A stretch of 27,106 nucleotides of DNA from Clostridiales bacterium (GCA_022777455.1 JALFGI010000325.1:1-27106); one strand, 5' to 3'; counted from the first letter of the stretch, positions 7,210-15,060 are shown. The notes: generated by a model not told the origin, from the letters alone. Translations and numbers: made by a program.

Positions 7210-8172
7210 ATGAGTACGCCATTGCTGGAAGTTCAGCATCTGAAAAAGTATTTCGATACCCCCAAAGGGGTGCTCCATGCGGTTGACGATGTCTCCTTCA
7301 AAATTGAGAAGGGCAAGACCATGGGCGTGGTGGGCGAGTCCGGCTGCGGCAAATCCACCCTGGGCCGCACCATCATCCATCTGCTGGAAAGCACCGACGG
7401 CAAAATCATCTTCAACGGACGGGATATCACGCACCTGAACCGGAAGGAAATCCACGAGATCAACGAGAAGATGCAGATCGTCTTCCAGGACCCCTATTCT
7501 TCCCTGAACCCCCGCCAGACGGTGGAGGAGGTCATCAGCGAGCCGCTGAAGCTCTCCAAACGATTCAAAACCAGGATGGCCTTGCTGGACGAAACCGACC
7601 GGCTGATGAAGCTGGTGGGCATTGATGAGCGTCTGCGCCATGCCTATCCCCATGAGCTGGACGGCGGCCGCCGCCAGCGGGTGGGCATTGCCCGTGCATT
7701 GGCGCTGAATCCGGAGTTCATCGTGTGCGATGAGCCGGTTTCCGCCCTGGATGTGTCCATCCAGGCTCAGGTGCTGAACCTGCTGCAGGATCTGCAGGAG
7801 CAGCAGGGACTGACCTATATTTTCGTGACCCATGACCTGTCCGTTGTCCGCCACATCTCCGACGACATCTGCGTCATGTATCTGGGTCAGCTGGTGGAGA
7901 CTTCTCCTTCCAAGGAGCTGTTCAAGGCGCCGCTGCATCCCTACACCAAGGCGCTGCTGTCTGCCATTCCCTCTACGGACATCGACCATCCCCACGAGCG
8001 TATCCGCCTGAAGGGCGAAATTACCTCTCCCATCGATCCCAAACCCGGCTGCCGTTTTGCGGCCCGGTGCCCCTATGCCTGCGACAAGTGCCATGAGCCC
8101 CAGAAGCTGGAGGAGCTGATGCCCAATCACTTCGTCTCCTGCTGCCGGGCAAGGGAAATCAACGGCCTGTAA
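7210..8172 (+). CDS. ABC transporter ATP-binding protein, DppF/OppF type, with a divergent signature motif
   Basis: A 320-residue second nucleotide-binding subunit. Walker A is GESGCGKST (residues 42-50, Lys48), the Q-loop is IVFQDPYSSLNPRQT, Walker B is FIVCDEP with Asp174 and Glu175, and VTHDLS carries the switch histidine. The C-terminal extension PIDPKPGCRFAARCPYACDKC is typical. The signature reads ELDGGRRQR (149-157), where the family has LSGGQRQR. The conserved serine is Asp151 and the glutamine is Arg154. Because this serine touches the gamma-phosphate of ATP held by the partner subunit, one of the two ATP sites may be weak. AAAGGAG precedes the ATG and the gap to the upstream gene is 3 bp. 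Confidence 0.95.
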   Translation: MSTPLLEVQHLKKYFDTPKGVLHAVDDVSFKIEKGKTMGVVGESGCGKSTLGRTIIHLLESTDGKIIFNGRDITHLNRKEIHEINEKMQIVFQDPYSSLNPRQTVEEVISEPLKLSKRFKTRMALLDETDRLMKLVGIDERLRHAYPHELDGGRRQRVGIARALALNPEFIVCDEPVSALDVSIQAQVLNLLQDLQEQQGLTYIFVTHDLSVVRHISDDICVMYLGQLVETSPSKELFKAPLHPYTKALLSAIPSTDIDHPHERIRLKGEITSPIDPKPGCRFAARCPYACDKCHEPQKLEELMPNHFVSCCRAREINGL

Positions 8173-8201
8173 TACACCGAAAATGTCAGGAAGTGAATGG
8201 A

Positions 8202-9407
8202 ATGTCTGAAACAAATACCGTGCAGATGCTGAGCCTCACCGTGGTCACCTCCGCTTCCGGCGGGGGACAGAAAATCGTCTCCGTGGCGGTGGAGTACAGC
8301 GATGTGATGAGTTGGCGGGACCTCTCCCCCCAGGATTACCAGGTGGAGGGCTTTACCCTGGTGGATGTGTGCACCTCGGAAACCGTGCGGGGAGAACCGG
8401 CGGATCAGGGGCGGTTTGTCCAGCTGCTTCTGGATAACACCGGGGAAGAGACGAATTTATGCGCCATGGAGGGCCGCGGTCCCCACGCCAGAACCGTGGT
8501 TCGCAAACCCGTTCTGTTCGTTACCCAGAACCGGGAATTGACGGCTGCGGACGGTATGTGCGTGCCGCCCTTTACCCATGAAGCCACCACCCGGGTGGAT
8601 CTGGGCATTGCGGACAGCTTCCTGACCACCAATTTTACAACCAGCTCTGGCAAGAAGCTGAAATACAATCTCTATATTCCGGACCAGCTGGTGCCGGGGC
8701 AGGAATACCCCATCGTGCTGTTCATGCACGATGCCGGGTCCTGCTCCGACGATCCCCACGCACCCCTGCTCCAGGGAACCGGAGCCACGGTCTGGGCCAT
8801 TGAGTCCTATTACAGCCGCCGGCCCTGTTTCGTGCTGGCTCCTCACTATCCCGATGTGTGTGCCAACGATGAGTTTGAAGTGACCTGGGAGGCGGAGGCA
8901 ACGGTGGAGCTGTTAGATCAGCTGTGCCGGATATATGCCATCGACCGCCGCCGGATTTATGGCACCGGGCAGTCCATGGGCTGCATGATGCTCTGCGAGA
9001 TGCTCCTTCGTCACCCCCACTATTTTGCCGGCTGCCTGCTGGTGGCGGGGCAGTGGGACCCGGAGCGCATGGCGGCGGCCAAAGACGAGAACCTGTGGGC
9101 CATTGTGTCCAGCGGAGATAAAAAAGCCTTCCCCATCATGGGCAGCTGTATGCGAAACATGGCGGCGGCAGGAGGCAATCTGTGCACCGGACATATTGAC
9201 GCCCGGGCGGATGCCGCCTGGCTGGATGCCGCCATCCGCAGCCAGAAGGCCCACGACGCGAACTTGAATTTTACCTGGTTTGAAGGCCGCAGCATTGTCC
9301 CGGATGGGATGGATGTGAACCCGGGGGCCCATCACGTGTGCACCTGGCGCAAGGCCTACGACATCAAAGCCCTGAGAGAGTGGCTGTTTGAACAGCGCCT
9401 GACATAG
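8202..9407 (+). CDS. Alpha/beta-hydrolase esterase with an N-terminal Ig-like domain
   Basis: A 401-residue protein. Residues 1 to about 125 are beta-rich without a catalytic motif and resemble the Ig-like head of EstA-type esterases. From about residue 145 the alpha/beta-hydrolase core follows (KLKYNLYIPDQLVPGQEYPIVLFMHDAG). The nucleophile elbow is GTGQSMG with Ser258, and the likely catalytic histidine is His377 or His378 in GAHHVCTW. The HDAG turn after strand 3 would form the oxyanion hole. There is no signal peptide, so it should act in the cytoplasm on imported esters, or possibly peptides. ATG 8202 is chosen over GTG 8193 because AGGAAG at 8188-8193 spaces correctly to it. It follows the ATPase gene by 29 bp and starts the enzyme half of the operon. 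Confidence 0.85.
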   Translation: MSETNTVQMLSLTVVTSASGGGQKIVSVAVEYSDVMSWRDLSPQDYQVEGFTLVDVCTSETVRGEPADQGRFVQLLLDNTGEETNLCAMEGRGPHARTVVRKPVLFVTQNRELTAADGMCVPPFTHEATTRVDLGIADSFLTTNFTTSSGKKLKYNLYIPDQLVPGQEYPIVLFMHDAGSCSDDPHAPLLQGTGATVWAIESYYSRRPCFVLAPHYPDVCANDEFEVTWEAEATVELLDQLCRIYAIDRRRIYGTGQSMGCMMLCEMLLRHPHYFAGCLLVAGQWDPERMAAAKDENLWAIVSSGDKKAFPIMGSCMRNMAAAGGNLCTGHIDARADAAWLDAAIRSQKAHDANLNFTWFEGRSIVPDGMDVNPGAHHVCTWRKAYDIKALREWLFEQRLT

Positions 9408-9417
9408 GAGTGAAAAC

Positions 9418-10305
9418 ATGATCGATTTTTCCTGCAAGCATGATATCTGGCTGGAGGACGAGGACGGCAGCCTCCAGCGCATGGATGAGCCGTTTTTCAA
9501 ATCCTGGGAAATTGCCCCAGGCACCTGGAAAATCCTCAGCGACGGAGATTTCTCTTACCTGTTGGAAGGGGACGATGAAGCAATCCTCATCGACTCCGGC
9601 TATGGCGCGGGGAATATCCGGGAATACGCCCAGAGCCTGACGGAGAAACCTCTTTCCAGAATCTGCAATACCCACGACCATTTTGACCACACGGCCAACA
9701 ACTGCTATTTTGACCTGGCCTATATGTCCGCGGAAACCCGGCCCCTTGCCACCCGTCCCTTCCCCAGCTTCCAGGGCATTGCGTTCCCCCGGGATTACCC
9801 GGTGGAGATCGTGGATGACGGAGATGTGATTCCGCTCACCGGCCGGGACCTGAAAGTCATCAAAATCCCCGATCATGCAGTGGGCAGCCTGGTATTTTTG
9901 GACGAGAAGCAGCGTATCCTTTTCTCCGGCGACGAGTTCATGCCCTGGGGAAAGATGCTCCACGGCGGTGTAGCCCATTGGGCAGCCATGTTGGAAAAGG
10001 TCATGGCCGTCCGGGACCGGTTTGACCGGATGTTCGCCGGCGGGGGAGAGGTGGATGCCTCCATAGCAGAAAAGCAGCTGGCCTGCGCGAGATACATCCT
10101 GGCGGGCCATGAGGGAACCCCGGTTGGCCCCGGTCGGTTCCCCGGCGAGGAGCGGATTGATGACCAGGGCCGCCGCATTTGGAAGCGGCGCATTCCCCAT
10201 CCCGGGGACGGCCCCAAGGACATTAACGCCGGATTGGAATGCAAGCGGGAAATGAAATACGCAGGTACTTCCATTACCTACGACATTCGCCACATCAACG
10301 ACTGA
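9418..10305 (+). CDS. Metallo-beta-lactamase-fold hydrolase
   Basis: A 295-residue MBL-fold protein. The metal-binding signature THDHFDHT has His86, His88, Asp90 and His91. Further candidate ligands are the histidine in IPDHAVGS and the aspartate in LFSGDEFMPW, in the usual order. The chain opens with the beta strand SYLLEGDDEAILIDSGYG, as in the glyoxalase II-like branch. There is no leader peptide. It lies 10 bp after the esterase gene, with GGAG before the ATG. The family includes lactonases, thioesterases and amide hydrolases. In this setting it may cleave a product released by the esterase, but the substrate is not readable. Confidence 0.88.
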   Translation: MIDFSCKHDIWLEDEDGSLQRMDEPFFKSWEIAPGTWKILSDGDFSYLLEGDDEAILIDSGYGAGNIREYAQSLTEKPLSRICNTHDHFDHTANNCYFDLAYMSAETRPLATRPFPSFQGIAFPRDYPVEIVDDGDVIPLTGRDLKVIKIPDHAVGSLVFLDEKQRILFSGDEFMPWGKMLHGGVAHWAAMLEKVMAVRDRFDRMFAGGGEVDASIAEKQLACARYILAGHEGTPVGPGRFPGEERIDDQGRRIWKRRIPHPGDGPKDINAGLECKREMKYAGTSITYDIRHIND

Positions 10306-10321
10306 TTCAGGAGGCATCCAC

Positions 10322-10861
10322 ATGGGCTTTTTCAGCCGGTATTTTGAAGGCTACTCTGAGGAAAAACGTCCCGGGGACGATGGCAGAATGCACACGGTAC
10401 GCACCTACCGGGGCTTCTGGTATGCCCCGGCGCTGTCCGGGCCCCAGCGGGTGCTGCGGTGCGCGGGCTACCTGGCGCTTTATGCCGCCGGCGCGGCGTT
10501 TTTCCTGGCCGGTGCATCCCGGCGGGAGATTGCCAACAGCACTTCCTATGTGGGCCTTGCCACCGGCGTGAGCCTGTTCGCCCTGCTGATCCAGGTAATC
10601 CCACTGGTGGGGTGTGCCTTCGGAAAGGCGCGGCAGACGGTCTATCAGTACCGCTCCGGCTCCAAAACCTGCATTCTCTGGTCCCGCATCACCGCCGGAG
10701 TTATGGCCCTGACCGCAGTGCTGGCGCTGCTTGCAGGGCTGCTGGGGGACGGAATCGGGTTCGCCCCGCTGCTTTTTGCGCTGGGCAGTCTCTGTGAGGC
10801 CGGAATTGGACTGACAGAAAGCAGGATTGAGTATCGCACGGAACATAACGAAAACGCATAA
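10322..10861 (+). CDS. Four-helix membrane protein of unknown function
   Basis: A 179-residue protein I do not recognise. A polar head (residues 1-40, rich in charged residues and containing RTYRGFWYAP) precedes four hydrophobic segments at about 46-64, 76-99, 118-140 and 144-162. A charged tail (ESRIEYRTEHNENA) follows. AGGAGG sits 7 nt before the ATG, and the gene is closely spaced on both sides, so it is a real operon member. The arrangement suggests a small integral membrane protein, perhaps an accessory or sensor for the transporter, but nothing in it shows a catalytic or transport motif. Confidence 0.8.
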   Translation: MGFFSRYFEGYSEEKRPGDDGRMHTVRTYRGFWYAPALSGPQRVLRCAGYLALYAAGAAFFLAGASRREIANSTSYVGLATGVSLFALLIQVIPLVGCAFGKARQTVYQYRSGSKTCILWSRITAGVMALTAVLALLAGLLGDGIGFAPLLFALGSLCEAGIGLTESRIEYRTEHNENA

Positions 10862-10878
10862 ATCAGGAGGTAGGTTCC

Positions 10879-11907
10879 ATGGTCATCGATGGAAATGTGT
10901 ACTGGTTCCCGGAGGCAATGTTCACGGACGAGACGTTGTTCTCCCGGTTCGTTTCCGATGCCCCCAGAGGTTACGGAACAAAGATTTATATGAAAGACAA
11001 CGGCGGCAGGAAACAGATCGTGGTGGAGCGCCCGGTGGGATGTCCCGGTGTGGATTACATGGAAGGGGATTACATTCTGGAAGACCAGATGGCAAAGCTG
11101 AAAGCCGCGGGAATCAGCCATGCGGTCTTGAAGGTGCCCTGCGTGAATGAATGGATGAGCCTGGAAATGTGCCGCTATTTCAACGACGGCATGGCTGACT
11201 TTGCCCGCCGCTCCGACGGCTTCTTCACCGCCCTTGCCGTCATTCCGCCCTGGGGTGAACCGGCGGCCTTGAAAGAGCTGGAACGCTGCCGCAGGGAACT
11301 GGGGATGAAAGCCGTTCAGCTCAGCGCCCATTATGGGGAGCTTTATCTGGACGATCCGGCCTTTGCGCCTCTGTTTCAAAAGCTGGAGGAGCTGGGCATG
11401 AATGCCTATGTGCACCACACCCCGGTGCCTGTGGAGTATAACAGCCTGAAGGACTACAACAACCTGCGCCGCTCCTACGGCCGCTGCGTGGATCAGATGA
11501 CCGCCGTGAGCCGGGAACTGTTCAGCGGCATGTTTGAAAAATATCCCCATGTGAAGATTGCCCACTCCATGCTGGGCGGCGGTTTCTTTACCTACAAGGA
11601 TATGCTCATGCCCCACGGCCCTGCCCAGCCGGACAATTCCGGCCGCTTCACCGCCACGCCGGACAGTATGCGTAAGCATCTTCAGAACAATCTCTATTTT
11701 GAAATGTCCCATGCCCAGCCCTGGGGAGAGGTGAATCTGAAAGCTGCCGCAACCATTCTGGGGGCGGATCACATCGTTTATGGATCTTCCTACCCGGTAA
11801 AAGCGGACTGGATGACCGGCGGCCCCGATTTTGTGCGGTCTCTGGGCCTGACCCCGGAGGAAACCCAAAAAATCCTTTGCACCAATGCAGAAATGCTGTA
11901 TCTCTGA
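10879..11907 (+). CDS. Amidohydrolase-2 family protein lacking usual metal ligands
   Basis: A 342-residue TIM-barrel protein of the amidohydrolase_2 (ACMSD-like) family. Family marks are KAVQLSAHYGELYLDDPAFAPLFQKLEELGMNAYVHHTP (strand 4-5, His179 and His180), KIAHSMLGGGF (His229) and the closing AATILGADHIVYGSSYP. The N-terminal strand reads IDGNVYWFPE, where active members have IDxHxH, so both first-strand histidines are absent. The final GSDYP-like motif is GSSYP, with Ser304 in place of the catalytic aspartate. The active centre is therefore unusual. AGGAGG lies 10 nt before the ATG. It lies within the LysR-controlled run and probably handles a breakdown product, or has a binding or non-metal role. 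Confidence 0.85.
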   Translation: MVIDGNVYWFPEAMFTDETLFSRFVSDAPRGYGTKIYMKDNGGRKQIVVERPVGCPGVDYMEGDYILEDQMAKLKAAGISHAVLKVPCVNEWMSLEMCRYFNDGMADFARRSDGFFTALAVIPPWGEPAALKELERCRRELGMKAVQLSAHYGELYLDDPAFAPLFQKLEELGMNAYVHHTPVPVEYNSLKDYNNLRRSYGRCVDQMTAVSRELFSGMFEKYPHVKIAHSMLGGGFFTYKDMLMPHGPAQPDNSGRFTATPDSMRKHLQNNLYFEMSHAQPWGEVNLKAAATILGADHIVYGSSYPVKADWMTGGPDFVRSLGLTPEETQKILCTNAEMLYL

Positions 11908-11927
11908 AAAGCAAGGAGGACAAGACC

Positions 11928-12398
11928 GTGAATCGTTTCCGTGCCGTCAAATCCCTGCTGATGAATGCCCCCATCTCATTAACCATGAGCTTTGTGGCCC
12001 AGACCATGAACATTCTCCTGGGCCATTTGGATGGCTTCCAATGGGGGAGCATGGCCATCAGCTTCTGCTTTTCCTACTTTCTCGCCTTCCTGATTTTCTG
12101 GTTTATCCCCACGGAAAAGCTGGGCTTCACCCTGGCGAACCGAATGAAGGCCAAACAGGGCACCTGGACCTTTGACATCTGGGTGAATCTGGTGGTGAAC
12201 ACCGTTTTCTGCGTCATTATGACGGCGGTGATGGGGTGGTTTACCGCCTGCCTGATGGGCGGCGCGCCTCTGAGCGTCGTTCCCCGCGGCTTTGCGGAGA
12301 TGATCCTCCCAGTGTGGGCCTGCTGCTTCGTGGTCAGCCTGCTCGTCCAGCGTCCGGCCATCCGCCTGGCAAAAAAACTGTGTGATACTCATTCTTGA
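11928..12398 (+). CDS. Four-helix membrane protein, possibly two DUF2798-like halves
   Basis: A 156-residue protein starting at GTG 11928, chosen because AAGGAGG at 11913-11919 is optimally spaced. Two similar halves are visible: MNAPISLTMSFVAQTMN followed by a second helix ending FLIFWFIP, and VNTVFCVIMTAVMGW followed by a second helix ending CCFVVSLLVQRP. Each half has two membrane helices, as in DUF2798-like proteins, whose function is unknown. It is the last gene of the plus-strand run, 20 bp after the amidohydrolase. Its stop codon (TGA 12396-12398) lies inside the left arm of the palindromic element at 12391-12539, so its natural C-terminus may have been altered by that element. Confidence 0.78.
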   Translation: MNRFRAVKSLLMNAPISLTMSFVAQTMNILLGHLDGFQWGSMAISFCFSYFLAFLIFWFIPTEKLGFTLANRMKAKQGTWTFDIWVNLVVNTVFCVIMTAVMGWFTACLMGGAPLSVVPRGFAEMILPVWACCFVVSLLVQRPAIRLAKKLCDTHS

Positions 12399-12539
12399 TT
12401 AAAATCTTTCATATCAGCTTGGTCTATTGGCGCAATACTGCGTTATCGTCACTTGCCATACATACAGTATGGCGGCGTTCCTCTGCCTTGTCTTGCACCA
12501 ATATCCCTGCGCTGCTAATTAAATCTTTTTATCAAGAAT
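12391..12539. repeat. 150-bp imperfect palindromic element, MITE-like
   Basis: The outer arms ATTCTTGATTAAAA (12391-12404) and TTTTTATCAAGAAT (12526-12539) are inverted with one mismatch. Inside are a second pair (TATTGGCGCAA at 12425-12435 with TTGCACCAATA at 12493-12503, one mismatch) and a central hairpin CCATAC-ATACA-GTATGG. The nested symmetry suggests a non-autonomous mobile repeat or a structured RNA. It is much too long for a terminator and has no T tract. Confidence 0.7.
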
Positions 12540-12583
12540 TAGACAATATGAATAATTCTTCATGTATCCTCTGTTTTTCTCTG

Positions 12584-12623
12584 CAAAACGGGAGACAGCC
12601 GGCTGTGGCTGCCTCCCGTTTTG
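12584..12623 (+). terminator. Bidirectional terminator closing the plus-strand run
   Basis: CAAAACGGGAG and CTCCCGTTTTG form the base of the stem, and CAGCC/GGCTG continues it after one mismatch. The A tract on one side and T tract on the other make it work in both directions. It lies 186 bp after the last plus-strand gene. Confidence 0.85.
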
Positions 12624-12634
12624 TAATGAGAGAA

Positions 12635-12664
12635 AATCCCCCCAAGGCACACCTTGGGGGGATT
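12635..12664 (-). terminator. Terminator closing the minus-strand opp run
   Basis: A perfect 13-bp stem, AATCCCCCCAAGG with CCTTGGGGGGATT, around a 4-nt loop. On the minus strand it is followed by TTTTCTCTC. It lies 22 bp after the stop of the last minus-strand gene. Confidence 0.88.
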
Positions 12665-12686
12665 GGTTGAAGCAGCGGATGTGGAG

Positions 12687-13055
12687 TTAGCCCATTGCCA
12701 TCTGAAAAGCATCCACCCCGTAAATCACCACCAGCATTCCTGCGGCAAGGGCCAGCAGCATGGTCTTGGGGCCGATGACCGGGAAATGCTTCCGCCAGTT
12801 TTCGTCCAGCCGGATGTTTTCCTGTTTTTTGCCTTTGATGAGGAGCATTCCGGCCACGATCAGCAGCAGTACGGCGAACACCAGAAGCAAACCGTCCTTG
12901 GCGGCTTCCACGGCAGAATGGATGCCGTTGCTGCCGAACAGTGCTCCTGCGCCGGCCAGTACCAGTCCCAGCACAGCGGCGATTCCGATTCCAATGGCTG
13001 CGGCCTTGCATACATCCAGGAGCAGGGCCGCGGCCTTTTGAGAGAACTGTTTCAT
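12687..13055 (-). CDS. Small three-helix membrane protein of unknown function
   Basis: A 122-residue protein starting at ATG 13055, overlapping the stop of the upstream ATPase gene (ATGA), which supports translational coupling and this start. Hydrophobic segments lie at about 17-41, 55-73 and 98-117, separated by a short basic-acidic loop (KGKKQENIRLDENWRKHFP). No known domain is recognised. It ends the opp-type operon just before a strong terminator. Opp operons do not normally end with such a gene, so it may be an accessory membrane factor of this transporter. Confidence 0.75.
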   Translation of the reverse strand: MKQFSQKAAALLLDVCKAAAIGIGIAAVLGLVLAGAGALFGSNGIHSAVEAAKDGLLLVFAVLLLIVAGMLLIKGKKQENIRLDENWRKHFPVIGPKTMLLALAAGMLVVIYGVDAFQMAMG

Positions 13056-14026
13056 CACTTCACGCAGTGGCAGGCAACCCAGTGGCCGTTGCCCACATCC
13101 CGCAGGGGGGGCATTTCCGCCGCGCACTGCTCGGTTGCGTATTTGCAGCGCATCCGGAAACGGCAGCCGGGAGGCGGATTGATGGGACTGGGCACCTCGC
13201 CCTCCAGCCGGATTTTTTCCTGGTCACGTTTCCGCTCCACCTCCGGGTCGGGGATGGGAATGGCGGACATCAGCGCCTGGGTGTAGGGGTGCAGGGGATT
13301 GTCATACAGCTCCTGGGAGGTGGTGAGCTCCACCAGGGAGCCAAGATACAGCACGGCCACCCGGTCGGAGATGTGCTTGACCATGGACAGGTCGTGGGCC
13401 ACGAACAGATAGGTCAGGCCCATTTTCTTCTGCAGATCGATGAGCAGATTGACCACCTGGGCCTGGATGGACACGTCCAGCGCAGAGATGGGCTCGTCGA
13501 GAACAATGAATTCCGGGTTCACAGCCAGAGCCCGGGCAATGCCGATGCGCTGACGCTGGCCGCCGGAGAACTCATGGACGAACCGGTTGGCGTGCTCCCG
13601 GTTCAGACCAACCATCTCCAGATGCTTGTAGATCATCTCGGCCCGCTCTTTTTTGTTCTTGGCCAGATGGTGGATGTCGATGCCTTCGCCGATGATCTCG
13701 GCAACGGTCATGCGGGGGTCCAGGGAGCTGCAGGGGTCCTGGAAGACCATTTGCACGGACTTCTTGTATGCCAGTCGGTCCTTTCCCTTCAAAGTCTCCG
13801 GGTCGACGCCCTTGAAGAGGACCTCGCCGGAGGTGCGGGAGTACAGACCGATGCAGGTGCGGCCGCAGGTGGTTTTGCCGCAGCCGGATTCGCCCACCAT
13901 GCCCAGGGTCTCACCCTTGTAGATGTCGAAGGAGACATCATCCACGGCTTTCAGGGTGCCGCCGCTGACATTGAAGTATTTCTTCAGGTGGCTCACATGA
14001 ACCAGAACTTCCTTGTTTTCAGGCAT
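13055..14026 (-). CDS. ABC transporter ATP-binding protein, OppF/DppF type
   Basis: A 323-residue nucleotide-binding subunit with all motifs canonical: Walker A GESGCGKTT, Q-loop VFQDPCSSLDPRMT, signature FSGGQRQR, Walker B FIVLDEP and switch VAHDLS. The C-terminal oligopeptide extension INPPPGCRFRMRCKYATEQC is present. ATG 14026 (MPENKEV) is preferred to ATG 14035, because GGAG directly abuts the upstream ATG and is about 9 nt from the chosen one. It overlaps the end of the OppD-type gene by 8 bp. Its intact LSGGQ-type motif contrasts with the partner-less divergence seen at 7210 in the other system. Confidence 0.95.
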   Translation of the reverse strand: MPENKEVLVHVSHLKKYFNVSGGTLKAVDDVSFDIYKGETLGMVGESGCGKTTCGRTCIGLYSRTSGEVLFKGVDPETLKGKDRLAYKKSVQMVFQDPCSSLDPRMTVAEIIGEGIDIHHLAKNKKERAEMIYKHLEMVGLNREHANRFVHEFSGGQRQRIGIARALAVNPEFIVLDEPISALDVSIQAQVVNLLIDLQKKMGLTYLFVAHDLSMVKHISDRVAVLYLGSLVELTTSQELYDNPLHPYTQALMSAIPIPDPEVERKRDQEKIRLEGEVPSPINPPPGCRFRMRCKYATEQCAAEMPPLRDVGNGHWVACHCVK

Positions 14027-15044
14027 GGATTTCATCTCCTTTTTCCGGCATTTCTACCTTCGGGGCCATGGGATGGTGGAGCCAGCAGGCGGCCTGGTGG
14101 CCGTTGCCGAAGTCCGTGTATTCGGGCATCTGCTCCTTGCAGATCTTCATGCAGTGCTCGCAGCGGGTGCAGAAGGGGCAGCCTGCGGGGGGATTCAGCA
14201 GATCCGGAGGCGTGCCGGGAATGGAGGCCAGGGTCTGCTTGTTGTTCAGGTCCAACCGGGGCACGCTGCGGATCAGGGCCCAGGTGTAGGGATGGCGGGG
14301 GCGATAGAAGATGTCCTCGCTGGTGCCCCGCTCCACAATCTTTCCGGAGTACATCACGGCGATTTTCTGAGCCATGTTGGCCACCACGCCAAGATCGTGG
14401 GTGATCATGATCACGGCGGTGTTCCGCTCCTTCTGGAGCTGCTTGATAATGTCCAGGATCTGGCCCTGGATGGTCACGTCCAGGGCAGTGGTGGGTTCGT
14501 CGCAAATCAGCACCTTGGGGTCGCAGGCGAAGGCAATGGCGATCATCACACGCTGGCGCATACCGCCGGAGAATTCGTGGGGATACTGGTCCACCCGGCG
14601 CTCCGGCTCGGGGATGCCGACGATGCGAAGCATCCGGATGGCCTCCTCATGGGCCTGCTTCCGGTCCATGTTCTTATGGGCCATCAGGTTTTCCATGATC
14701 TGCTTGCCCACCCGCATGGTGGGGTTCAGGGAGACCAGTGCATCCTGGAAGATAATGGCGCACTGACCTCCCTTGTAGGCCCGCCACTGTTTTTTGTCGT
14801 AATCCAGAATGTTCTCGCCGTGGTAGAATATCTTACTGCCGGGCTTTACCACGCCGTTGGTGCGCTGCACCAGGCCCATCACTGCTTTGGCGGTGACGGA
14901 TTTGCCGCAGCCGGATTCGCCCACAATGGCCAGCGCCTCGCCCTCGTCCAGGGTGAAGGACACGCCGCGCACGGCCTTGACTTCACCGGCGTAGGTATTG
15001 AAGGAGACACTCAGGTTTTCAACCTCAAGGATATGTTCCTGCAT
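14019..15044 (-). CDS. ABC transporter ATP-binding protein, OppD/DppD type
   Basis: A 341-residue subunit. Walker A is GESGCGKSV, the Q-loop is IIFQDALVSLNPTMR, the signature is FSGGMRQR, Walker B is VLICDEP and the switch is ITHDLG. The cysteine-rich tail NPPAGCPFCTRCEHCMKIC is typical. Of two closely spaced ATGs, the one at 15044 (MQEHIL) has AAGGAG at 8 nt and is preferred to 15050. It lies 16 bp downstream of the OppC-type gene. It is an intact member of the second transporter, probably energising peptide uptake together with the product of 13055-14026. Confidence 0.95.
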   Translation of the reverse strand: MQEHILEVENLSVSFNTYAGEVKAVRGVSFTLDEGEALAIVGESGCGKSVTAKAVMGLVQRTNGVVKPGSKIFYHGENILDYDKKQWRAYKGGQCAIIFQDALVSLNPTMRVGKQIMENLMAHKNMDRKQAHEEAIRMLRIVGIPEPERRVDQYPHEFSGGMRQRVMIAIAFACDPKVLICDEPTTALDVTIQGQILDIIKQLQKERNTAVIMITHDLGVVANMAQKIAVMYSGKIVERGTSEDIFYRPRHPYTWALIRSVPRLDLNNKQTLASIPGTPPDLLNPPAGCPFCTRCEHCMKICKEQMPEYTDFGNGHQAACWLHHPMAPKVEMPEKGDEIHA

Positions 15045-15060
15045 ATTCATTTCTCCTTCC

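Noticed and set aside
6145..8214. A 689-residue minus-strand open frame
   Set aside because: It spans the complement of two ABC ATPase genes, whose Walker and signature motifs are unmistakable on the plus strand. There is no start signal and no domain.
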